A DNA stretch of 12,115 nt from Actinomycetes bacterium (GTDB taxonomy: Bacteria; Actinomycetota; Acidimicrobiia; Acidimicrobiales; Microtrichaceae): assembly GCA_023423475.1 (NCBI GenBank), contig JAFAFN010000310.1, positions 1 to 12,115 of the forward strand, written 5' to 3'. Position 1 is the stretch's first letter, and each line of letters opens with the position of its first letter. The notes below the pieces were generated by a model. It was given only the letters and a program-made list of their open reading frames with translations, was not told the origin of the DNA and made no database searches. Of this stretch, positions 8,301 to 12,115 are shown in pieces. Made by a program: the position numbers and the translations under genes.

Positions 8301-8421
8301 CGCCGAGACCGTCGACGGGACCGCCGGGCTGGACGTCGAGCTCGACCGCATGCTCTCGGCCTGTCTCGGCGACGCCGAACCGGACGACGACGTCGCGGTG
8401 GTGCTCGTCCGCCGGCCCTGA
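5392..8421 (+). CDS. Membrane CHASE-GAF-PP2C (SpoIIE/RsbU-type) serine phosphatase
   Basis: The protein has 1009 residues from the ATG. An N-terminal helix (about 2-23) and a second (about 278-298) flank an extracytoplasmic domain with CHASE features (FEAFRNDVAEVSTLDALAYIP, and FFIIKPLY later). Three GAF-like stretches follow at about 305-440 (poorly conserved), 445-600 and 605-760. The C-terminus is a PP2C domain with metal-binding acids in GGDWYDG (811-817), GDIAGHG (830-836) and DDDVAVV (998-1004), plus SAGHPPMLL at 898-906. It should dephosphorylate a phosphoserine protein, in relatives an anti-sigma-factor antagonist, in response to an outside signal; no such partner is nearby. The ATG has no ribosome site. 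The frame is open back to 5323, and a leaderless ATC at 5332 would add 20 residues including RRR before the first helix, as expected for a cytoplasmic N-terminus. Confidence 0.88.
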   Translation: MLWARLLLVAALFLVGLGASAYAWQRAEVDTRQAEVVLADRAAATITSSAETVIAGLGGAAGMVDEDGDVRRGSFEAFRNDVAEVSTLDALAYIPVISGEERAEFEAATGRQIHVLVDEGLVPSPERDRYAPVQWLGPVDPLTSILIGVDVTASPIASNEAERATDTGDTVVTRALALGDDMTLFFIIKPLYRPGVEGDTAESRRAAHVGFVASAYPGSDLIADVVDVDPDLRLRLSDDGQVLAETDPPPSDDPVERTIEVGGRTWTLEVSDGRAVEHDLALFLFGVTLVLSGALLILVLRGAAHDRSMNRVVGLVSSTAELGHQLASAATVGEVAGVISSDVAPALRATSARLTVVDDDPASDANPSAGGVTTYPEERRATLLLDGGDDATDALVEIEWARVRFDDTMVATLQTLAELCEQTFQRAIGTDLVALRSDRLARLAESLAGATTLDEVAAVITGPGRLPVGAASASLGVADHARGVLEVYHGDTVDASVKERFAGPQLSASLAFTDAARTGRPVLFEDMDSYRAEYPESGATTASLGDGARAALPLRDGDRSIGAVVFAWDTARIFDDALRATLSTIAEMATQSVIRASMTEAQADDARHSRDLAELAEQLARVARVEELADAVLAHAPTPVGAMTANLALVEDGAVPVTPLPPFPSGGVDQVALRALEQDLPGMEAIRGGAPVVLSSLETVTERYPGRYSDAVQALGANATVHLPLLGADSTPLGAIGFAWRVAPAFSDTEMSTLRTISELISQTLERVRLGEAEHQVVAGLQHRVTLPLAPSDTLDVAERYLPSSSPVGMGGDWYDGVVLPDGRYLVVIGDIAGHGIEAVADMIQVRSIVNALARGGVPLGEVFPHASSLLVGGRDLVTASVAVALVDPAASSVEYVSAGHPPMLLRRPDGVVEVLGDGRQSLLGLPARDVTPGVAAFTSGSVLVAYTDGLVERRGESIDDSVARLSSIVAETVDGTAGLDVELDRMLSACLGDAEPDDDVAVVLVRRP

Positions 8422-8448
8422 CGGGGCGATCCGGTCCGCCACGGGTCC

Positions 8449-8454
8449 TACCCT
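8449..8454 (+). promoter_or_regulatory. -10 element of moeA (leaderless)
   Basis: TACCCT matches TAnnnT and lies 27 bases after the phosphatase stop. Six bases separate it from the GTG at 8461, so the transcript should begin at or next to the start codon. This decides between the in-frame GTGs at 8455 and 8461, because 8455 directly abuts the hexamer and would lie upstream of the transcript. No clear -35 is seen. Confidence 0.6.
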
Positions 8455-8460
8455 GTGGCC

Positions 8461-9651
8461 GTGATCCCGTTGGAGCGTGCCGTCGAACTCGTGTCGTCCC
8501 TCGTGCAGCCGCTGCCCTCGGAGCCGCTCGAGCTGGCTCGTGCCCGCGGCTCGGTGCTGGCGGAGGACCTGGTCGCGACGGTCGACACCCCACCCTTCGA
8601 CGCCTCGGCGATGGACGGGTACGCGCTCCGCAGCGAGGACGTGGCCACCGCACCGACGGAGCTGCGCGTCGTCGCCACGTCGTCGAGCGGACACCCCACC
8701 GCCGTGTCCGTCGACGCCGGCACCGCGGTGCGCATCCTCACCGGCGCGGTGGTACCCGAGGGCGCCGATGCCGTGGTGCCCGTCGAGGCCACCGACGCGG
8801 GGCTCGACGTGGTGACGGTGTCGGCCGTGCCGACACCCGGACAGCACATCCGGCGACGTGGCGAGGTCGGCCGCAGCGGCGAGCTGCTCGTCGCCGCATC
8901 GACCCTGCTCACCGCGGGTCATCTCGGTGTCGCCGCCTCGACGGGGCGGACCGAGCTGCGGGTGCACCGTCGCCCGCGGGTGGCGATCGTGACGACCGGC
9001 GACGAGCTGGTGGCGCCGGGCGACGGCGAGCTCGGCCCGGGTCAGATCTTCGACTCGAACAGCACCCTCGCCGAGCAGCTGGTGCGCAGCGCGGACGGTC
9101 GCACCGAGGTCGTGCACGCCGAGGACGATGCCGCGGCACTCGGCGCGCTGCTGGAGCGTCTCGCCCCAGAGGTCGACCTCATCCTCACCACGGGCGGCAT
9201 CTCGATGGGCGCCGAGTTCGATCCGCTGCGAGCCGCGCTCGAGGAGCACCCCGTGCGCTTCGAGCAGGTCGCGATCCGCCCGGCCAAGCCGCTCGCGTTC
9301 GGCACGATCGGCTCCGCCGCCTACGTCGGCCTGCCCGGCAACCCGGTGTCGGTCGTCGTCGCGTTCGAGCTGTTCGTCCGGCCACTGCTGTCCCGACTCC
9401 GCGGACTCGGGCCCGTCGGCACGCCGCGGTCCGGCGGCGTGCTCGCCGACGGGTTCTCGCTGCCCGGTGACGCGAAGACCCACCTGGTCCCGATCGTCGA
9501 ACGGGTCGACGGCACGTGGTCACGGAACGAGATGGCAGGTTCGCACGCCCTGGTCGCGATCGCCTCGGCCGACGCACTCGCCGTGGTGCCGGCCGAGATC
9601 CGCTCGGTCGCTGCGGGAGCGACGGTCGAGATCCTCCCGCTGTGGACCTGA
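8461..9651 (+). CDS. moeA: Molybdopterin molybdotransferase
   Basis: MoeA inserts molybdate into adenylylated molybdopterin in the cytoplasm, making molybdenum cofactor. The 396-residue length is normal. From the GTG at 8461 the protein starts MIPLERAVELV, like family members. Motifs in order: PPFDASAMDGYA (44-55), GAVVPEGADAVVPVE, the MoaB/Mog-like nucleotide domain with TTGDEL (178-183) and GQIFDSN, TTGGISMG followed by D, IRPAKPLAFG (272-281) and GLPGNPVS. The usual RPGKP motif is RPAKP here (A275), in a loop near the active site. The gene appears to have its own leaderless promoter rather than being read only from the phosphatase. Its stop is one base away from the stop of convergent mobA, and mobA and fdhD nearby support a shared role in cofactor supply. 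Confidence 0.95.
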   Translation: MIPLERAVELVSSLVQPLPSEPLELARARGSVLAEDLVATVDTPPFDASAMDGYALRSEDVATAPTELRVVATSSSGHPTAVSVDAGTAVRILTGAVVPEGADAVVPVEATDAGLDVVTVSAVPTPGQHIRRRGEVGRSGELLVAASTLLTAGHLGVAASTGRTELRVHRRPRVAIVTTGDELVAPGDGELGPGQIFDSNSTLAEQLVRSADGRTEVVHAEDDAAALGALLERLAPEVDLILTTGGISMGAEFDPLRAALEEHPVRFEQVAIRPAKPLAFGTIGSAAYVGLPGNPVSVVVAFELFVRPLLSRLRGLGPVGTPRSGGVLADGFSLPGDAKTHLVPIVERVDGTWSRNEMAGSHALVAIASADALAVVPAEIRSVAAGATVEILPLWT

Positions 9652-9652
9652 G

Positions 9653-10243
9653 CTACGGCTCGAACCTGGCGAGGTCCTCCGGCGCGTCGACGTCGAGGAA
9701 CGACACGCCGTCGGGGTCGACCACCGACCACTCGGGTGGCTCGACCCACTCGACGCGCAACTCGTCGAGCAGTCCTCGCATGCTGCGGTGGCCGTCGTCG
9801 ACCCGACGCGCCGCGACCGTCGCGACCTCGGCTCGGTAGCAGGCGACGAGCGGCTCCGGTCCGCTCGGACCGATCGGCACGACGGCATCGGCCGTCGAGG
9901 TCGAGCCCATCCGTGCGACGAGCAGCGCGAGCAGGTCCGGGACGAGCGCCGGGTGGTCGCCCGCGACGACCAGTGAGCGTCCCGCGCCGACCACGGCGAG
10001 TCCGTGGGCGACCGCCGCAGCAGGGCCGAGGAAGCGGACCGGCTCGACCTCGTGGCGCACACCCGGTGGCGCCCAGGGACCCACGACGACGGCGTCGTCC
10101 AACGGGACCAGGGTCCGAGCGGCGGCGACCGCCCCGAGGACGTGGTCGAGCACCGCGGATCCGCTCAGCTCGGCCCGGGTCTTGTCGCTCCCGAACCTCG
10201 ACGAGCGCCCGCCCGCCAGCACGACCACGCCGATCCGATCCAC
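9653..10243 (-). CDS. mobA: Molybdenum cofactor guanylyltransferase
   Basis: MobA transfers GMP from GTP to molybdopterin to give the MGD cofactor used by enzymes of the DMSO reductase family such as formate dehydrogenase. The N-terminus has the nucleotidyltransferase signature VVVLAGGRSSRFGSDK (6-21), with AGDHP in place of the usual metal-site D.P motif, and FLDVDAPEDLARF closes the chain in the way MobA proteins do (F.NVNTPEDL). At 196 residues it is typical for the family. The frame is open back to 10468, and ATGs at 10270 and 10261 and a GTG at 10252 are also possible. I chose GTG 10243 because the protein then starts MDRIGVVVLAGG and because TACAAG (10252-10257) sits 8 bases upstream as a possible leaderless -10. 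The related CofC and IspD-type transferases fit less well. Confidence 0.88.
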   Translation of the reverse strand: MDRIGVVVLAGGRSSRFGSDKTRAELSGSAVLDHVLGAVAAARTLVPLDDAVVVGPWAPPGVRHEVEPVRFLGPAAAVAHGLAVVGAGRSLVVAGDHPALVPDLLALLVARMGSTSTADAVVPIGPSGPEPLVACYRAEVATVAARRVDDGHRSMRGLLDELRVEWVEPPEWSVVDPDGVSFLDVDAPEDLARFEP

Positions 10244-10251
10244 CGCACCCA

Positions 10252-10257
10252 CTTGTA
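10252..10257 (-). promoter_or_regulatory. Possible -10 element of mobA
   Basis: TACAAG on the minus strand is one base off TAnnnT (final G). It stands 8 bases before the GTG at 10243 and shares the TA at 10256-10257 with the oppositely directed TAGCAT. Evidence is position and symmetry only. Confidence 0.3.
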
Positions 10258-10261
10258 GCAT
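10256..10261 (+). promoter_or_regulatory. -10 element of the DUF6457 gene (leaderless)
   Basis: TAGCAT matches TAnnnT and is 7 bases before the ATG at 10269, with no ribosome binding site between. The mRNA should therefore start at or next to the ATG. This transcript probably also carries fdhD, which overlaps the end of the small gene. Confidence 0.6.
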
Positions 10262-10268
10262 CCGGTGC

Positions 10269-10499
10269 ATGGCCGACGACGACTTCGACACCGACTGGAT
10301 CGAGACCTTCGCGGCGGCCGCCGGCCTCGGTCCCCTCGATGCCACGCAGGTCGACGCGCTGCTCGCACTCGCGGGTGACGCCGCCCACGACAGCGGAGAT
10401 CGTCGCAACGCGCCGATCTCGTGTTTCCTGCGGGGACTGCAACTCGGGCGGGCCGGCACCGAGCCCACCGCACAGGCGATCCGTGGCGATCGATCCTGA
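10269..10499 (+). CDS. DUF6457-type small protein of the molybdenum cofactor cluster
   Basis: A 76-residue soluble protein, MADDDFDTDWIETFAAAAGL onward, with no membrane helix or signal peptide. The stretches DALLALAGDAAH and NAPISCFLRGLQLGRAG resemble the DUF6457 family as I remember it (roughly LLDLARDVAH and PLTTFLLGLAAGRAG). That domain commonly occurs in actinobacteria next to, or fused to, molybdenum-cofactor proteins such as MobA. Here it is a separate gene between mobA (divergent) and fdhD (overlapping by 17 bases). That position suggests a role in cofactor handling or formate dehydrogenase maturation, but its biochemical function is not known to me. Codon use and GC content match the neighbours. 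Confidence 0.75.
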   Translation: MADDDFDTDWIETFAAAAGLGPLDATQVDALLALAGDAAHDSGDRRNAPISCFLRGLQLGRAGTEPTAQAIRGDRS

Positions 10500-11340
10500 G
10501 CGGGTGCGCCCCGCGAGGGCCGGGCGGGTGGAGCGGACGCTCGTCACCCGCTACGCCGCGGACGGCACCACTCGACGTTCCCCGGACGAGCTGATCGTCG
10601 AGGAGCCGCTCGCGATCGAGCTCGACGGCGTCCGGGTCGCCACGACGATGCGCACACCCGGTCACGACTTCGAGCTCGCCGCCGGGTTCTGCTTCACCGA
10701 CGGACTGCTCGCCGGCGCGCCGGTACTGCGGTGTCGCTACTGCGGCAACGGCTCCGCCTACGACACCGACTACAACGTCGTCACCGTGCACACCGGAGGG
10801 CGTGCACCGACACCCACCGCGCGGTTGACCACCACCTCGTCATCCTGCGGCCTGTGCGGTTCGCAGACGATCGACGAGCTCGCGGACCGGTTGTCGCCGC
10901 TCGTCGGTGTCGAGCCGTTCCCCCTCGAGCTGCTCGTCGACCTGCCCGAGCGCGCCCGTGCCCACCAGCCGACCTTCGATCGCACGGGAGCGGTGCACGC
11001 AGCGGCGGCCTTCGACCGTCGGGGGGAGGCGGTGGTCGTGCGAGAGGACATCGGGCGCCACAACGCCGTCGACAAGGTCGTCGGATCGCTGCTGCTCGAG
11101 GGCCGCCTCGAACCGGTCGACGGTGCGGGTGTCCGTCCGACCGCGGACATGGCGCTCTACGTCAGCGGACGCGCGTCCTTCGAGATGGTGCAGAAGGCCT
11201 GGGCGGCGGGCTTCGCCGCGGTGGTCGCGGTCAGCGCCCCCTCGGCGCTCGCGGTCCGCACCGCGAACCTCGCGAACCTGCAGCTCGCCGGCTTCGTCCG
11301 GAAGGGCGCGATGAACGTCTACTCGCCCGGCGGCGGCTGA
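10483..11340 (+). CDS. fdhD: Formate dehydrogenase accessory sulfurtransferase
   Basis: FdhD passes sulfur from a cysteine desulfurase (IscS in E. coli) to the MGD cofactor so that formate dehydrogenase becomes active. The protein has 285 residues from the GTG at 10483. Visible family motifs are DELIVEEPLAIELDG, TMRTPGHDFELAAGF, SSSCGLCG with the paired cysteines C122 and C125 (matching C121 and C124 of E. coli), DIGRHNAVDKVVG, SGRASFEMVQKAW and GFVRKGAMNVY near the end. An additional RCRYCGNG motif precedes the CxxC. The start is uncertain: GTG 10483 overlaps the DUF6457 gene by 17 bases, and GTG 10504 lies 4 bases after its stop. Neither has a strong ribosome site, so coupled translation is likely. 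No formate dehydrogenase subunit is in the window. Confidence 0.95.
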   Translation: MAIDPERVRPARAGRVERTLVTRYAADGTTRRSPDELIVEEPLAIELDGVRVATTMRTPGHDFELAAGFCFTDGLLAGAPVLRCRYCGNGSAYDTDYNVVTVHTGGRAPTPTARLTTTSSSCGLCGSQTIDELADRLSPLVGVEPFPLELLVDLPERARAHQPTFDRTGAVHAAAAFDRRGEAVVVREDIGRHNAVDKVVGSLLLEGRLEPVDGAGVRPTADMALYVSGRASFEMVQKAWAAGFAAVVAVSAPSALAVRTANLANLQLAGFVRKGAMNVYSPGGG

Positions 11341-12115
11341 CCGACCCGGACCTGCCCGCCGTCCACCTCCAGGACCAGATCGGGGGTGCCCACACCTGCG
11401 GCGTGATGTGCGATGTGGATGGTCGTGCGATCAGCGCGCCAGCGCGCCACTCCGTCGAGCACTCGGGACTCGGTGGCTGGATCCAGGTGGGCCGTGGCCT
11501 CGTCCAGCACGAGGATCGACGACTCGGCCAGCAGGGCCCGGGCGATCATGAGGCGCTGCCGCTCGCCACCGCTGAGCAGCTTGCCGTCCTCGCCGGTCCT
11601 GGCGTCGAGACCACCGGGGACCTCGGCGAGCCACCGGTCGAGCGCGACCGCGGCGCACACCTCGACGAGCCGGTCGTCGTCCGCGAGTGAGTCGCCGAGC
11701 AGCAGGTTGTCCCGGACCGTGGTGTCGAACAGGTGGTCGTGCTGCGCGACGACGGCGACCGCGGAACGGGCGGCGGCGAACGGCACGTCGCGCACGTCGA
11801 CGTCGTCGATCAGGATCGTGCCGCGCTGCGGTTCCCAGAAGCGCAGCAGCAGCGAGGGGATCGTGGACTTGCCGGCGCCGCTGGGCCCGACGAGTGCCAC
11901 GTCGGCACCCGCAGGGATCCTGAAGCTCGCGCCGGTGAGGACCTCGTCGCGCGTCGCGAGGTAGCGGAACCCGACGTCGCGGAACTCGATCGAGCCGACA
12001 CCGGACAGCGAGGGGGCAGCGTCACCCGAGCGGTCGACGACGCTCGGGGTCCGGTCGACCAGCTCGAGGAGCCGACCCGCCGCGCTGCGGTTCCCAGAAG
12101 CGCAGCAGCAGCGAG
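11319..12115 (-). CDS. ABC exporter, C-terminal ATP-binding part (partial; CydC/CydD-like possible)
   Basis: The visible C-terminal part has a linker SAAGRLLELVDRTPSV, typical of the junction after a membrane domain in exporters with fused permease and ATPase, then a complete nucleotide-binding domain. Motifs: Walker A GPSGAGKST (11862-11888), Q-loop VAQHDHLF, signature LLSGGERQRL (about 11552-11581), Walker B ILVLDEA, D-loop TAHLD, and a histidine in the H-loop region (TIHIAHH). The phrase LDEATAHLD and LFDTTVRDNLLL recall CydC/CydD, the thiol exporters needed for cytochrome bd assembly, but other type IV exporters are not excluded. Its stop lies 22 bases inside the 3' end of convergent fdhD. 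Beyond about 12079 the reading (RCCCASGNR) is not credible because that sequence is a displaced copy of 11820-11856. Confidence 0.85.
   Translation of the reverse strand, partial: RCCCASGNRSAAGRLLELVDRTPSVVDRSGDAAPSLSGVGSIEFRDVGFRYLATRDEVLTGASFRIPAGADVALVGPSGAGKSTIPSLLLRFWEPQRGTILIDDVDVRDVPFAAARSAVAVVAQHDHLFDTTVRDNLLLGDSLADDDRLVEVCAAVALDRWLAEVPGGLDARTGEDGKLLSGGERQRLMIARALLAESSILVLDEATAHLDPATESRVLDGVARWRADRTTIHIAHHAAGVGTPDLVLEVDGGQVRVGQPPPGE
11820..11856. repeat. Internal copy of a 37-bp exact direct repeat
   Basis: This copy is the genuine coding one. On the minus strand it encodes SLLLRFWEPQRG just after Walker A of the ABC protein, in frame and as expected for the family. It is identical over 37 bases to the last 37 bases of the window. 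Confidence 0.95.
12079..12115. repeat. Terminal copy of the 37-bp exact direct repeat
   Basis: The final 37 bases equal 11820-11856 exactly, and the match starts at 12079 (12078 is C where 11819 is T). In the reading frame of the ABC gene this copy is shifted by one base relative to the internal copy and gives a cysteine-rich, non-family peptide. The repeat ends only because the window ends. An assembly artefact at a contig edge is the simplest reading. Confidence 0.9.

Noticed and set aside
5368..9483. A minus-strand reading frame of about 1,370 codons without a stop, opposite the phosphatase and moeA genes.
   Set aside because: Its translation is rich in R, H, D, G and Q without any domain or hydrophobic pattern, and it spans two clear genes and their gap. 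This is the expected mirror of high third-position GC.
3475..11340. A coordinated new signalling or defence system made of the channel, the phosphatase and the cofactor genes.
   Set aside because: Separate promoters, opposite strands and well-known unrelated functions argue for simple adjacency; no effector, nuclease or mobile-element signature is present.
11319..12115. Naming the ABC gene cydC outright.
   Set aside because: LDEATAHLD and LFDTTVRDNLLL are suggestive, but the membrane domain and a partner gene are not visible, and other exporters share these patterns.

Overview
The window is GC-rich, densely packed bacterial DNA. Several genes sit about 6-7 bases behind a TAnnnT -10 hexamer with no ribosome binding site, which is the leaderless pattern common in Actinobacteria. 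GTG and TTG starts, a CCA-encoding tRNA-Ser and a mobA/DUF6457/fdhD cluster agree with this. I favour an actinobacterium, possibly of the Acidimicrobiia; the phylum is fairly likely and the class is a guess.

Layout: (1) 1-3107, minus strand: a respiratory operon, cydA then cydB (cytochrome bd quinol oxidase, short Q-loop type), followed by a TTG-started FUSC-family membrane protein that overlaps the cydB stop and runs off the left edge. (2) 3248-3391, minus strand: tRNA-Ser(GCT) with its own Rho-independent terminator, insulating it from cydA. (3) 3475-5223, plus strand: a two-TM potassium channel with two RCK (TrkA-type) modules, whose -10 element shares its TA step with the divergent tRNA promoter. 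(4) 5221-5279: a 16-bp tandem repeat starting at the channel's stop codon. (5) 5392-8421, plus strand: a membrane-bound CHASE/GAF/SpoIIE-type PP2C phosphatase whose start is uncertain (ATG at 5392, or an unusual leaderless ATC at 5332). (6) 8461-11340: a molybdenum-cofactor block: moeA (plus), mobA (minus, convergent with moeA), a 76-aa DUF6457 protein (plus, divergent from mobA) and fdhD (plus, overlapping the DUF6457 gene). (7) 11319-12115, minus strand: the C-terminal part of an ABC exporter whose stop lies inside the end of fdhD.

How the genes work together: cydAB supplies a terminal quinol oxidase of a type usually associated with low oxygen or stress. MoeA inserts molybdate into molybdopterin, MobA adds GMP to form the MGD cofactor, and FdhD sulfurates that cofactor for formate dehydrogenase, so the genome should encode an MGD-dependent formate dehydrogenase elsewhere. 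The partner of the PP2C phosphatase (an anti-sigma-factor antagonist in characterised relatives) is not in the window.

I found no CRISPR array, transposase, prophage or defence cassette, and no clear candidate for an undescribed multi-gene system. The points most worth attention are the 37-bp out-of-frame duplication ending exactly at the right edge (probably an assembly artefact), the possible ATC start, the two shared divergent -10 elements, the 16-bp repeat, and the DUF6457 gene inside the cofactor block.
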